From: Micromonospora sp. H61
Lineage (GTDB): Bacteria; Actinomycetota; Actinomycetes; Mycobacteriales; Micromonosporaceae
Length of the DNA: 64,000 nucleotides
Direction: 5' to 3'
NCBI RefSeq assembly: GCF_018070325.1
Contig: NZ_JAGPXY010000004.1
Coordinates: forward strand, 62,001-126,000
The position numbers and the translations under genes were made by a program. A model generated the notes under the pieces. It saw only the letters and a list, made by a program, of their open reading frames with translations. It was not told where the DNA came from and made no database searches. Of the stretch, positions 43,506 through 52,794 are shown piece after piece. Each line of letters begins with the position of its first letter. Position 1 is the first letter of the stretch.

Positions 43506-45830
43506 TCAGCGCACGTCGGTGGTGGTCCAGCGTGGGGAGGTGTTGGTCACCCGGACGGTGTCACCGACCAGCGTGGTCACCGCCTGGGCATCCCGCCGCG
43601 CGCTGGTCCCGACCCACAGCTCGAGGTCGCCGGGCTCCACCACGCGGGTGAACGTACGGTCGGAGAAGGCCAGACGGGTGGTGGGCACCGTCAGCTCGAC
43701 CGTGACGGACTGGCCCGGTTCCAGACGGACTCGCCGGTAGCCGAGCAGCTGCGCCACCGGTCGGGTCACCGAGGCGACCACGTCACGACCGTAGAGCTGG
43801 ACCACGTCGTCGCCGACGACCGCGCCGGTGTTCGTCACCCGCACGGTCACCCCTACCGCCCCATCGGTGGGCGTCGTGCCGGGCACGGTGAGCTCGCTGT
43901 ACGCGAACGTCGTGTAGGACAGGCCGTGGCCGAACGACGCCACGGGCGTCGCCGGCAGGTTGGTCCCCGCGTTGCCCGCACCGAGGGTGGGGTGCAGGTA
44001 GGAGTACGGCTGCGCGCCGGCCGACCCGGGCAGGGTGACCGGCAGCCGGCCCGACGGGTTGACCCGCCCGGAGAGCACCCCCGCGATCGCCCCGGCGCCC
44101 TCCTCGCCCGGGAAGAACGCCTGCACCACCGCCGCGCAGCGCGGGAGCGCCCAGCCGACCGCGTACGGCCGACCGGTGACCAGCACGAGGACGACCGGTG
44201 TGCCGGTTGCCAACACCGACTCGACCAGTTCGCGCTGGACGCCGGGCAACTCCAGGTCGTCCCGGTCGCAGCCTTCGCCGACCGTGCCGCGTCCGAAGAG
44301 GCCGGCGTGGTCGCCGACGACCAGGACGGCCACGTCCGCGGCGGAGGCCGTGGCGACGGCCTCGTCGAAGCCGGAACGGTCGTCGGTGTCCACGTCGCAG
44401 CCGCGTGCCCAGGTGACGAGATCGCCGCCGAACTCGGCCCGCACGGCGTCGAGCACGGTGGGGACCTCGATGCCGGTCTCCGCGCCGGGGTGCTGGACGA
44501 GGACGTGGTTGAGGAATGAGTAGCACCCGAAGAGCGCGCTCTGCCGGTCGGCGTTCGGGCCGATGAGGGCCACCCGTTGCCCGGCGGGCAGCGGCAGCAC
44601 GTCCCGGTTGGCGACCAGTACGACCGATTCTTCGGCAAGCCGGCGGGCGATCGACCGGTGCTCGGGCGAGTCGAGGTCGATCGCCTGGGGCGGCTCGTCG
44701 TCGAAGGTCGCGTCGAGCAGACCCAGGTCCAGCTTCTGGCGCAGTACCCGCAGCACCGCGCGGTCGATGAGCGCCTCGTCGAGCTTGCCCTCCAGCACCG
44801 ACTCCCGCAGGGTCAGATAGGCGTCGCCGGTCGGCAGTTCGACGTCGAGGCCGGCGCTCAACGCCTGCCCGGCGGCGTCCGCGTGATCGCTCGCCACGTG
44901 GTGCAGCAGGTTCAGGAACGCGACCCCGTAGTAGTCGGCCACCACCGTGCCGTCGAAGCCCCACTGGTCCCGCAGGATACCGGTCAGCATGGTCGGGTCG
45001 GCGGCGACCGGCACCCCGTCGATCTCGGTGTACGAGTGCATGACGCTGCGCGCGTCGCCGTCGATGATCGCCATCTCGAACGGGGGGAGCAGTACGTCGG
45101 CCAGTTCCCGGCGGCCGATGTGCACCGGCCCGAAGTTGCGCCCGGCGCGCGAGGCGGAGTAGCCGGCGAAGTGCTTGAGGGTGGCGTGCACCCCCTGCGA
45201 CTGCAGACCACGCACGTACGACGTGCCGATGGTGCCGACCAGGTACGGGTCTTCGGCGATGCATTCGTCGACCCGACCCCAGCGGGGGTCGCGGATCACG
45301 TCGAGCACCGGAGAGAGCCCCTGGTGCACGCCCAGGGTCCGCATCGAGGCGCCGATCGCCGCGGCCATCTCGGTGACCAGTTCGGGGTCGAACGCGGCAC
45401 CCCAGGCCAGCGGGGTGGGGAAGGTGGCCGCCTTCCACGCGGACAGCCCGGTGAGGCACTCCTCGTGAACGATCGCCGGGATGCCGAGCCGGGTCCCGGT
45501 GACCAGGTCGCGCTGGAACTTCCACAACCAGGCCGCGTGTTCGGCCGCGTCCACGGGGCGGGTGCCGTAGGTGCGGGTGAGGTGACCGAGCCCGTGCCGG
45601 GAGAAGTCGTCGAGCGTGACGGCCACGCCGAACTCTCCCTGCATCGGTGCGACCGCCTCGCCGTCCTCCTTTTCCCAGAAGCCGACGAGCTGGGCGATCT
45701 TCTCCTCGATCGTCATCCGGCCGAGGAGATCGCGTACGCGGGCCTCGCCGTCTTGCCCGTCCGGTCGTCCGTGCTCCGGCCCTGCCTGAGCCGGTGCCGG
45801 GCTGCCCACCACCGCGTGGACCTCAGTCAT
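43506..45830 (-). CDS. bxlA: Intracellular GH3 beta-xylosidase/beta-glucosidase
   Basis: A 774-residue GH3 enzyme without signal peptide, last gene of the xylobiose operon. The (beta/alpha)8 domain has IVHEECLTGLSAW, LDVIRDPRWGR, ATLKHFAGYSASRAGRN and VVADYYGVAF with the nucleophile Asp 299. The alpha/beta sandwich has VALIGPNADRQSAL and GEGCDRDDLELPG with the probable acid/base Glu. A C-terminal fibronectin III-like domain follows (VTVRVTNTGAVVGDDVVQLY). By sequence it is of the BxlA type, expected to split xylobiose and short xylo-oligosaccharides brought in by the adjacent importer; beta-glucosidase side activity is likely. Its start lies 39 bases after the permease stop. Confidence 0.9.
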   Translation of the reverse strand: MTEVHAVVGSPAPAQAGPEHGRPDGQDGEARVRDLLGRMTIEEKIAQLVGFWEKEDGEAVAPMQGEFGVAVTLDDFSRHGLGHLTRTYGTRPVDAAEHAAWLWKFQRDLVTGTRLGIPAIVHEECLTGLSAWKAATFPTPLAWGAAFDPELVTEMAAAIGASMRTLGVHQGLSPVLDVIRDPRWGRVDECIAEDPYLVGTIGTSYVRGLQSQGVHATLKHFAGYSASRAGRNFGPVHIGRRELADVLLPPFEMAIIDGDARSVMHSYTEIDGVPVAADPTMLTGILRDQWGFDGTVVADYYGVAFLNLLHHVASDHADAAGQALSAGLDVELPTGDAYLTLRESVLEGKLDEALIDRAVLRVLRQKLDLGLLDATFDDEPPQAIDLDSPEHRSIARRLAEESVVLVANRDVLPLPAGQRVALIGPNADRQSALFGCYSFLNHVLVQHPGAETGIEVPTVLDAVRAEFGGDLVTWARGCDVDTDDRSGFDEAVATASAADVAVLVVGDHAGLFGRGTVGEGCDRDDLELPGVQRELVESVLATGTPVVLVLVTGRPYAVGWALPRCAAVVQAFFPGEEGAGAIAGVLSGRVNPSGRLPVTLPGSAGAQPYSYLHPTLGAGNAGTNLPATPVASFGHGLSYTTFAYSELTVPGTTPTDGAVGVTVRVTNTGAVVGDDVVQLYGRDVVASVTRPVAQLLGYRRVRLEPGQSVTVELTVPTTRLAFSDRTFTRVVEPGDLELWVGTSARRDAQAVTTLVGDTVRVTNTSPRWTTTDVR

Positions 45831-45868
45831 GCTGTGCCTTCCTGTGGTTGTGCTCGTACCGCTGCCGC

Positions 45869-46729
45869 TCAGCCCTTGACCGCACCCTGCAGACCACCGA
45901 CGATCTGCTTCTCCGCGAGCGTGAAGAAGAGCAGTGCCGGCAGCATCGCCAGCGAGGTGAAGGCGAGGACGCCTGCCGTGTCGGTGGTGTACTGGCTGGA
46001 GAAGTTCTGCACGCCCAGCGGCAGGGTGTGCAGGTTGACGTCGCTGAGCACGAGCAGCGGCAGCAGGAACGAGTTCCAGCTCGCCACGAACGCCAGGACG
46101 CCAACTGTGACGAGCGCGGGCCGCGACAGCGGCATCGCGACGCGCCAGAGGAAGCCGAGCCGACTCGCACCATCGATGGCGGCGGCGTCCTCCAACTCTC
46201 TCGGGATGGCCGAGAGGAAGGGACGCAGGATCACGATCGTCAGTGGCAGTGAGAAGGCGACCTGCGGCAGGATCACCGCGTAGTAGGAGTTGATCAGGTT
46301 CAGGTCACGCAGCATGAGGTAGAGCGGCAGGATCGCCGCCCCGGCCGGAAACAGCAGGCCGAGGGTGAAGAAGGTGTAGAGCCCTTCCCGCCCGCGGAAC
46401 CTGTAGCGGGCGAGCACGAACGCGGCGGCCAGTCCGAGCACCACCACGGCCAGCGTGGTGCCCAGGGCGATGACCGCGCTGTTGAACGCCTGTTGCCAGA
46501 AGTTGCTCTGGGTCAGCACCCTGGCGTAGTTGTCCCACACGAACGGGTCGGGCAGGCCGGCCGGGTCCGCGACGATCTGCGGGGTGGTGCGGAACCCGCC
46601 GATGACCACGTAGATGACCGGGGCGATCGACACCGCCGCGATCGCGAGGGCGAGCGCGTAGGTGAGCGGCGTGCCCCAGGAAACCTGACGGCGTCCGGTG
46701 GACGGGGGGAGAACCGAGTTCACGGCCAT
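45869..46729 (-). CDS. bxlG: Sugar ABC transporter permease, BxlG-like
   Basis: A 286-residue CUT1 permease with six helices and the coupling motif EDAAAIDGASRLGFLWRVAMP (EAA---G form) near the C-terminal half. The start is ATG 46727-46729 (MAVNSVLPPSTGRRQ), 2 bases after the stop of the first permease. A FVIGGFRTTPQIV-like first periplasmic loop and the final EKQIVGGLQGAVKG are typical of MalG/LacG-type proteins. It is the partner of the BxlF-like permease; the ATPase is not in the cluster, as in Streptomyces, where the shared MsiK serves. Confidence 0.92.
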   Translation of the reverse strand: MAVNSVLPPSTGRRQVSWGTPLTYALALAIAAVSIAPVIYVVIGGFRTTPQIVADPAGLPDPFVWDNYARVLTQSNFWQQAFNSAVIALGTTLAVVVLGLAAAFVLARYRFRGREGLYTFFTLGLLFPAGAAILPLYLMLRDLNLINSYYAVILPQVAFSLPLTIVILRPFLSAIPRELEDAAAIDGASRLGFLWRVAMPLSRPALVTVGVLAFVASWNSFLLPLLVLSDVNLHTLPLGVQNFSSQYTTDTAGVLAFTSLAMLPALLFFTLAEKQIVGGLQGAVKG

Positions 46730-46731
46730 CG

Positions 46732-47574
46732 TCACTTCGCCCTTCCGGTGATGGCGCCCTCGATGTCGCGGCGGAGCAGGAACCGCTGGAACAGCAGCGC
46801 CGCCACGAAGGAGATGACGAACAGGATTACCGCCACGGCGTTGCCATAGCCCCACAGCCGGGCGAAGAACCCGTTGTCCACCATGTACGTCGCCATGGTG
46901 GCCGATGCGCCGAGGGACCGCACCGCGGGCACCGAGGTCACCCAGATCATGTCGAAGATCTGCAGCGAGCCGATCATGGACAGGAACATCCAGATCCGGA
47001 TCGTCGGGCCGAGCAGCGGGATCGTGACGTGCCGTTGGATCTGCCACCAGCTCGCGCCGTCGATGGCCGCCGCCTCGGTCAGCTCGTCCGGCACATTGGA
47101 CAGTCCGGCGAGGAGCAGAATGATGGCGAAGCCGACGTATTTCCAGGTGAGGATGGCCAGCAGGGTCCAGATGACCACATCCAGGTCCGCCAGCCAGGCT
47201 TGCACCAGGCCGCCCATTCCGAGGGACCGCAGCAGCGCGTCGACGGTGCCTTCGTCGGTCAGCAACAGCTTCCACATGATGCCGACGGTGACCTCGGCCA
47301 GCACGTACGGCACGAACACCAGCAGGCGGAACACGGCCCGCCCACGGAAGCGACGGTTGAGCAGCAGGGCGACGCCCAGGGCGATCGGGCCCTGGATCAG
47401 CAGCGACCCGAACACGATGATCGCGTTGTTGCGCAACGCGTCGAGGAAGATCGGGTCCTGGAAGGCGAGGGTGTAGTTCCGCAGACCGACGAACTCGGTG
47501 GGAGGGCCGACCCCGCGCCACCGGAACAGGCTGTAGTAGACCGCGAAGCCCATCGGCACCAGCACGAACATCAC
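46732..47574 (-). CDS. bxlF: Sugar ABC transporter permease, BxlF-like, start unclear
   Basis: The first CUT1 permease of the operon: PFIFL-type membrane helices and the EAA loop LTEAAAIDGASWWQIQRHVTIP. From GTG 47574 it has 280 residues, but this start cuts through transmembrane helix 1: the frame is open further up and reads RADNRRKWYEIIGL then TTPAVLIYV before the GTG, which is normal permease N-terminus. No ATG, GTG or TTG exists in that extension (only CTG at 47583); the frame is closed by a TGA at 47689-47691. An ATG at 47646-47648 is out of phase by one base. A one-base deletion, a sequencing error or a non-standard start are the options. Confidence 0.85.
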   Translation of the reverse strand: MMFVLVPMGFAVYYSLFRWRGVGPPTEFVGLRNYTLAFQDPIFLDALRNNAIIVFGSLLIQGPIALGVALLLNRRFRGRAVFRLLVFVPYVLAEVTVGIMWKLLLTDEGTVDALLRSLGMGGLVQAWLADLDVVIWTLLAILTWKYVGFAIILLLAGLSNVPDELTEAAAIDGASWWQIQRHVTIPLLGPTIRIWMFLSMIGSLQIFDMIWVTSVPAVRSLGASATMATYMVDNGFFARLWGYGNAVAVILFVISFVAALLFQRFLLRRDIEGAITGRAK

Positions 47575-47668
47575 GTAGATCAGAACGGCCGGCGTGGTGA
47601 GCCCGATGATCTCGTACCACTTACGGCGGTTGTCGGCGCGGCGGGCATACGGATCTGGTTGGCGGAGG

Positions 47669-48976
47669 TCACTTGCTTGCGGCCGCCTTCATTGCCGAGA
47701 CGACCTTCTCAGGCGTCCCGTTGCCGGCGAAGATGGCGACGATCGCGTCGTTCATCGCGTTGCCGACCGTGCTGCCGTACGCCGTGTCCAGCCAGAGCTG
47801 GACGTAGCTCGCCCCGGAGGTGGCCTCCAGGATGGACTTCAGCGCGGGGTCCTTCACGGCGTCCGCCGCGCCCTTGGCGACAGGCAGGCCGGTGCCGGTC
47901 TCGGCGTAGCCCTTCTGCACCTCGGGGCTCACGATGTACTTGAGGAACTCGACGCACTCCGCCGGGGCGTTCTTGGCGCAGGAGAACCCGTCGCCACCGC
48001 CGAGAGCCGCCTTCGGGTCGCCCGGGGAACCGGAGATCGCCGGCACCGGGAACCAGCCGAGGAACGACGCGAGCTTCGCCTTGTCCGTGGTGACGGTGTC
48101 CAGCGTGCCGCGGTTCCAGTCACCCATGAGCTCCATCGCGGCCTTGCCGTTGGCGAGCATGCCGTTGGCGCTGGTCGGGTCGTTCTGGCCCGGCGTGGCG
48201 ATGAAGTTGGGCTGGAACGGCTTGGTGTCGATGAACGCCTTCAGATCCTGGCCGGCCTTCACGAAGCACGGATCGTCGAAGTTCTTCTCCGCGGAGGCCT
48301 TCTTGAGGGCGTCGACCGAGCAGGCGCGCAGCGCCATGTTGTACCACCAGTGCGCGGCCGGCCACTTGTCACCGGCACCCACGGCGATCGGAATGACGTT
48401 GATCGCCTTGAGCTTGGTGACCGCGGTGTTGAGCTCCTCGAAGGTGGTCGGCGGAGCCGCGATGCCCGCCCTGGCGAACATTTCCTTGTTGTACCAGATG
48501 CCCTCGATGCCCATCCGGAACGGCAGGCCGTACTGCTTGCCCTTGACCTGCCAGATCTCCGCGGCGCTGCCGATGTCGCCGACCTCGGTCTTGGTCTGGT
48601 CGGTGATCTCCTTGAGGTAGTCGGCCTCCACCTGCTCGCTCATCTCGCCGCCGCCCCAGGCCTGGAAGATGTCCGGCGGGTCGCTGCTCAGCAGCGCGGC
48701 AGGGAGCCGGGTGCGCTGGAGCTGGTTCGTCTCGATCGCCTCGATCTCGATCTTGACGGTGGGGTGAAGTGCGGAGAAGTCCTTGGCGACCTTCTCCCAG
48801 TAGGTCTTGCCGGGCCCATCCTGTGAGGCGTTGTGCCACCAGCTCAGGGTCACCGGGTCCTTGTACAGCTCGCTCTGAGGGGCCGCCTCTTCGCCGCCGC
48901 CGGAACACCCGGCGAGGACGACAACACTTGTCATTAACAGTGCCAGGACGGCACTCGCACGCCGCTTCGTTGCCAT
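47669..48976 (-). CDS. bxlE: Sugar-binding lipoprotein, BxlE-like
   Basis: A 435-residue lipoprotein of the family 1 solute-binding proteins. The lipobox VVVLAGCSGGG places the lipidated Cys at residue 24. The body has VTLSWWHNASQDGPG, PPDIFQAWGGGEMSEQVEAD and FRMGIEGIWYNKEMFARAG, typical of xylobiose or cellobiose binders such as BxlE and CebE. Cysteine pairs (RACSVDAL, DDPCF) may form a disulfide. It opens the operon bxlE-bxlF-bxlG-bxlA and is divergent from a LacI gene with an operator between them. The xylobiose assignment rests on gene order plus family and is likely but not certain. Confidence 0.88.
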   Translation of the reverse strand: MATKRRASAVLALLMTSVVVLAGCSGGGEEAAPQSELYKDPVTLSWWHNASQDGPGKTYWEKVAKDFSALHPTVKIEIEAIETNQLQRTRLPAALLSSDPPDIFQAWGGGEMSEQVEADYLKEITDQTKTEVGDIGSAAEIWQVKGKQYGLPFRMGIEGIWYNKEMFARAGIAAPPTTFEELNTAVTKLKAINVIPIAVGAGDKWPAAHWWYNMALRACSVDALKKASAEKNFDDPCFVKAGQDLKAFIDTKPFQPNFIATPGQNDPTSANGMLANGKAAMELMGDWNRGTLDTVTTDKAKLASFLGWFPVPAISGSPGDPKAALGGGDGFSCAKNAPAECVEFLKYIVSPEVQKGYAETGTGLPVAKGAADAVKDPALKSILEATSGASYVQLWLDTAYGSTVGNAMNDAIVAIFAGNGTPEKVVSAMKAAASK

Positions 48977-49056
48977 CGATGTCTCCTCGACTAGTCAGTC
49001 GCGGTACTCGGCCTGCGGCGAAGTTTTACAGTCATGTAACTTGATGTCAATCGGTA

Positions 49057-49072
49057 TCGATAACGTTTTCGA
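49057..49072. promoter_or_regulatory. LacI-type operator between bxlE and bxlR
   Basis: TCGATAACGTTTTCGA (core CGATAACGTTTTCG, 49058-49071) is an almost perfect palindrome with central CG, the common form for LacI-family operators. It lies 81 bases above bxlE and 47 bases above the likely LacI start, so it can serve both promoters. A further TTACA/TGTAA repeat lies at about 49026-49039. Confidence 0.65.
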
Positions 49073-49118
49073 GTCGCTGACGACGGGCCCCCGGCGGGGC
49101 CCTATCATCATCGACGTG

Positions 49119-50120
49119 GTGTTTCAGCAGCGCGTCAAGATGTCGGATGTGGCACGTACTGCCGGCGTCTCGGTCGCGACCGTGTCGAAGGTCGTCAACG
49201 GCCGCTACGGCGTGGCCCAGGCAACCGTGGAACGCGTCCAGCAGGTCATCCACGAGCTCGGCTACGAGGCGAGCCTGGGGGCGCAGAGCCTGCGCAGCCA
49301 CCGCACCAACGTGCTCGGCATCCTGGTCGCCGAGTTCGAGCCGTTCTCGACCGAACTGCTCAAGGGGGCGTCGCAGGAGGTCGCCGGGAGCGGATACCAA
49401 CTGCTTGCCTACTCCAGCGGGGACGGCGAGGGCGCCGCCGTGGGGTGGGAGCGGCGCTCGCTCGCCCGGCTCTCCGGCACACTCATCGACGGCGCCGTGA
49501 TCGTCACGCCGACAGTGGTCGAGACCGAACACAGCTTCCACGTCGTGGCCGTCGACCCACACACCGGGCCGTCCGACCTGCCCACCGTCGATTCGGACAA
49601 CTTCGCCGGCGCGGTGCTGGCGACCAACTACCTGCTGTCCCTCGGCCACACGCGGATCGGGCACATCAGTGGACGCACCGACCTGAAGTCCGCGCAGCTG
49701 CGCGAGGCCGGCTTCCGCAGCGCGATGGCCGAGGCCGGCGTGCCGGTGGACGAGCGGCTCGTGCGCGTCGGCGGGTTCCGGATCGAGAGCGCCGCCGGCA
49801 CGGCCGCGGAGCTGCTCGCCCTCACCGACCGGCCGAGCGCGATCTTCGCGGGTAACGACCTCTCCGCAATCTCCACGATGACCGTGGCCCGCGACATGGG
49901 CCTGTCGGTGCCCGACGACCTGTCGGTGATCGGCTTTGACAACGTGCCGGAGTCGGCGCTGGTCAACCCGCCGCTGACGACCATCATGCAGCCGCTGCAA
50001 CGGATGGGCGCCGAGGCGTTGCGCCTGCTCGTCGACCTGATCGCCGGCGTGGAACGCGACACCCACATCCGGCTCCCCACCGAGATGGTCATCCGTTCCT
50101 CCTGCCGCCCGCTGCACTGA
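49119..50120 (+). CDS. bxlR: LacI-family regulator, BxlR-like
   Basis: A repressor of about 333 residues. The helix-turn-helix is MSDVARTAGVSVATVSKVVNG with GLQS-hinge equivalents (GYEASLGAQSLRSHRTN); the sugar domain follows (LGILVAEFEPFSTELLKGAS, AIFAGNDLSAISTMTVARDM, LSVIGFDNVPESALVNPPLT). The start is not certain: GTG 49119 or 49116 (VVFQQRVKMSDV) and ATG 49140 are possible; the long frame from 49041 would cover the operator and is rejected. Divergence from the bxlEFGA operon gives the likely role as its xylobiose-responsive repressor. Confidence 0.9.
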   Translation: MFQQRVKMSDVARTAGVSVATVSKVVNGRYGVAQATVERVQQVIHELGYEASLGAQSLRSHRTNVLGILVAEFEPFSTELLKGASQEVAGSGYQLLAYSSGDGEGAAVGWERRSLARLSGTLIDGAVIVTPTVVETEHSFHVVAVDPHTGPSDLPTVDSDNFAGAVLATNYLLSLGHTRIGHISGRTDLKSAQLREAGFRSAMAEAGVPVDERLVRVGGFRIESAAGTAAELLALTDRPSAIFAGNDLSAISTMTVARDMGLSVPDDLSVIGFDNVPESALVNPPLTTIMQPLQRMGAEALRLLVDLIAGVERDTHIRLPTEMVIRSSCRPLH

Positions 50121-50263
50121 CGCCCGGGCCAGCCACCGCAGGACCCGGCCGTCGCCGTGGCACGTGGGCGCACGCGACAGGGTGGCAGAACGTGAATCTC
50201 ACCTAAGTCGACAATTCCTCCCCTATGTTCGGTGCGCAGGACGCAGCCGAACCGGGGAGAGAC

Positions 50264-52111
50264 GTGGACAGCTATCCGGCGATCGAGGATCACGGGCTCA
50301 TCGGCGACCTGCAGACCGCCGCGCTGGTGACGTGCGACGGGACGGTCGACTGGTTCTGCGCGCCGCGGTTCGACTCGCCGAGCATCTTCGCCGCCCTGCT
50401 CGACAAGGAGAAGGGGGGCTACTTCCAGATCGCGCCGCACGACGTGCGGTACGTGACCAAGCAGCTCTACCTGCCCGGCACACCCATCCTGATCACCCGG
50501 TTCATCAGCGCCGACGGGGTGGCCGAGGTGACGGACTTCATGCCGGTCACCGGCGAGCGGGCCACCGACGCGCACCGGCTGGTCCGCACCGTCACCATGG
50601 TCCGCGGCAGCATGCGCTTCCGGGTGGAGTGCCGGCCGCGGTTCGACTACGCCCGCGAAGAGCATCAGCTTGAGCGCCACCACAACGGTTACGTCTTCCG
50701 CAGCCGGTCGGCGACGCTGACGTTCAACCCGGTCGACCCCGTGCGGCGGTTGATCTCCGAACAGGGTGACGTCCACCTTGAGGGCGGCGACCTGGTCGCG
50801 TACGGCACGCTGAACGAGGGCGACACCGGCGGAGTGGTCCTGGAGACGGGCGGCGCCGAACCGCGCATCTTCGCGCCGGAAGAGATCCAGGGCATGTTCG
50901 AGTGGACCCGGGACTACTGGCGGCGCTGGCTCGAACGTTCCCGCTACACCGGCCGCTGGCGGGAGATGGTCGAGCGCTCGGCCATCACGCTCAAACTCAT
51001 GACGTACGCGCCGACCGGCGCGATGATCGCCGCACCCACCACCGCGCTGCCCGAACTGGTCGGCGGAACCCGCAACTGGGACTACCGCTACACCTGGGTA
51101 CGCGACACGTCGTTCTCGGTGCACGCGCTGCTCGGCCTCGGCTTCACCGAGGAGGTCAGCCAGTACATGAACTGGCTGGACGAGCGGATCCGCGAGGCCG
51201 GCGACCACCAGGACCCGCTGAAGATCATGTACCGGGTGGACGGCTCCTCCGACCTGCACGAGGAGGTGCTGGACCACCTGGAGGGCTACCGGGGCTCCCG
51301 GCCGGTGCGGATCGGCAACGGCGCCGCCGACCAGCTCCAGCTCGACATCCACGGCGAGGCCCTCTACGCCATGCACCTCGCCGACGAGCAGGGCATCCGC
51401 GTCTCGCACCAGGTGTGGAAGAGCACCGTCCGGCTGGTCGACTGGCTCTGCCACAACTGGGACCAACCCGACGCCGGCATCTGGGAGAGCCGCCACCACC
51501 CCCGCAACTACACCTTCGGTCGGGTGATGTCCTGGGTCGCGCTGGACCGGGCCATCCGGCTGGCCACCCGCACCGGCCGCCCCGGGGACATGACCTGCTG
51601 GACCGAGCAGCGCAACCGCATCTACAACCAGGTCATGGAGCGCGGATACGACCGGGCCCGCGGCACCTTCGTGCAGGCGTACGACGAGAACGTGCTGGAC
51701 GCGGCGCTGCTCGCCATGCCGGCGGTCGGTTTCGTCACGCCGAGCGACCCTCTGTGGCAGTCCACCCTGCAGGCGATCGAGCGCGAGCTGGTCTCCGACA
51801 GCCTGGTCCACCGGTACGACCCGGTCCACTCCCCCGACGGACTCCCGGGCCACGAGGGAACCTTCAACATGTGCACCTTCTGGTACGTCGAGGCGCTGGC
51901 CCGTGCCGGCCGCCTCGACGACGCCCGACTCACGTTCGAGAAGATGTTCACCTTCAGCAACCACCTCGGCCTCTATGCCGAGGAGATCGCCGTGACCGGG
52001 GAGCAGATCGGCAACTATCCCCAGGCGTTCAGCCACCTCTCATTGATCAACTCAGCGCTGACGCTCAACGACCTGCTCGACACCGAGGCCGAGGCCCGCC
52101 GCCGCCGGTAG
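50264..52111 (+). CDS. GH15 glucoamylase/trehalase-family enzyme
   Basis: A 615-residue cytoplasmic GH15 enzyme. GTG 50264 (DSYPAIEDHGLIGDLQTA) is preferred, with GGGGAG five bases before; ATG 50225 would add 13 residues. The N-terminal beta-sandwich domain is followed by an (alpha/alpha)6 barrel: RNWDYRYTWVRDTSFSVHAL, the acid Glu in AGIWESRHHPRNYTFGRVMSW, and the base Glu in LYAEEIAVTGEQIGNYPQAF. The same set occurs in mycobacterial trehalase (TreH-type) and in glucodextranase-like proteins; which activity applies is not clear. It is probably a single-gene unit with its own terminator. Confidence 0.92.
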   Translation: MDSYPAIEDHGLIGDLQTAALVTCDGTVDWFCAPRFDSPSIFAALLDKEKGGYFQIAPHDVRYVTKQLYLPGTPILITRFISADGVAEVTDFMPVTGERATDAHRLVRTVTMVRGSMRFRVECRPRFDYAREEHQLERHHNGYVFRSRSATLTFNPVDPVRRLISEQGDVHLEGGDLVAYGTLNEGDTGGVVLETGGAEPRIFAPEEIQGMFEWTRDYWRRWLERSRYTGRWREMVERSAITLKLMTYAPTGAMIAAPTTALPELVGGTRNWDYRYTWVRDTSFSVHALLGLGFTEEVSQYMNWLDERIREAGDHQDPLKIMYRVDGSSDLHEEVLDHLEGYRGSRPVRIGNGAADQLQLDIHGEALYAMHLADEQGIRVSHQVWKSTVRLVDWLCHNWDQPDAGIWESRHHPRNYTFGRVMSWVALDRAIRLATRTGRPGDMTCWTEQRNRIYNQVMERGYDRARGTFVQAYDENVLDAALLAMPAVGFVTPSDPLWQSTLQAIERELVSDSLVHRYDPVHSPDGLPGHEGTFNMCTFWYVEALARAGRLDDARLTFEKMFTFSNHLGLYAEEIAVTGEQIGNYPQAFSHLSLINSALTLNDLLDTEAEARRRR

Positions 52112-52131
52112 CACCAGCATGTTCCGGTCAG

Positions 52132-52158
52132 CCGCCGTCGGCGCCGAGCCGACGGCGG
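52132..52158 (+). terminator. Terminator of the GH15 gene
   Basis: An 11-bp GC stem (52132-52142 / 52148-52158) with the 5-base loop GCCGA, 20 bases after the stop. Confidence 0.75.
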
Positions 52159-52239
52159 GAAGGACTTGACGCACCCCCGCCCATCGCGCATGGTCGATAT
52201 GCATCGACCATCTCGAATGTATTGACGCTGGAGGAACCG

Positions 52240-52794
52240 ATGAAGGCATTCGTCACCACCATCTCGGTTGCGACAGCGCTGCTCCTGGCCACGGGCGGCG
52301 CATCCCACGGCCAGCCAGCGGCCGACCCGCCCTGCACCGGGCAGATCCACCCGAACCCGGGGTTCGAGGGCGGCACCGCCGGCTGGACGGCCGGCCCCCG
52401 CATCGTCGTGCTCGGCGACGCGACCCGGCCCGCCCACACCGGCCGCGCGTACGCCACCTTCGCCGGGCTGGACGTGACGCGTGCCGACCTGCTGCGCACC
52501 ACCGTCACAGTGCCGGCCAACTGCGACCTGACGGTCCGCTTCTGGGTGCGGACCACCACCACGGAGACCAGCCGCGGCGACTACCTGAACGTCGGACTGG
52601 CCGTCACCGGGATACCCCCGAAGACGAGGTTCTCGCTGGCCTTCGACGGCGGGGCGCAGTGGCGGCAGTACGTCATGTCGAGCGGAACCGCCGCAACCGA
52701 ACGCACCGCGACGGTCAGCTTCCTCTCCAGCGAGACGGCCGGCAACGGCGCCACCGCCTTCGACGTCGACGACGCGTCCTTCACGTTGAGCTGA
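52240..52794 (+). CDS. Secreted beta-sandwich protein, CBM-like
   Basis: A 184-residue exported protein. The signal peptide is MKAFVTTISVATALLLATGG, and GGAGGAACCG precedes the ATG. The mature part looks like a jelly-roll carbohydrate-binding-type module: NPGFEGGTAGWTAGPRIVVL (the N-x-GFE-x-G--W start of CBM4/9/22-like folds), TVTVPANCDLTVRFWVRT and a final DVDDASFTLS strand. Two cysteines (PPCTG and ANCD) may pair. No catalytic domain is attached. A solitary carbohydrate- or cell-wall-binding role is likely but not proven. Confidence 0.75.
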   Translation: MKAFVTTISVATALLLATGGASHGQPAADPPCTGQIHPNPGFEGGTAGWTAGPRIVVLGDATRPAHTGRAYATFAGLDVTRADLLRTTVTVPANCDLTVRFWVRTTTTETSRGDYLNVGLAVTGIPPKTRFSLAFDGGAQWRQYVMSSGTAATERTATVSFLSSETAGNGATAFDVDDASFTLS

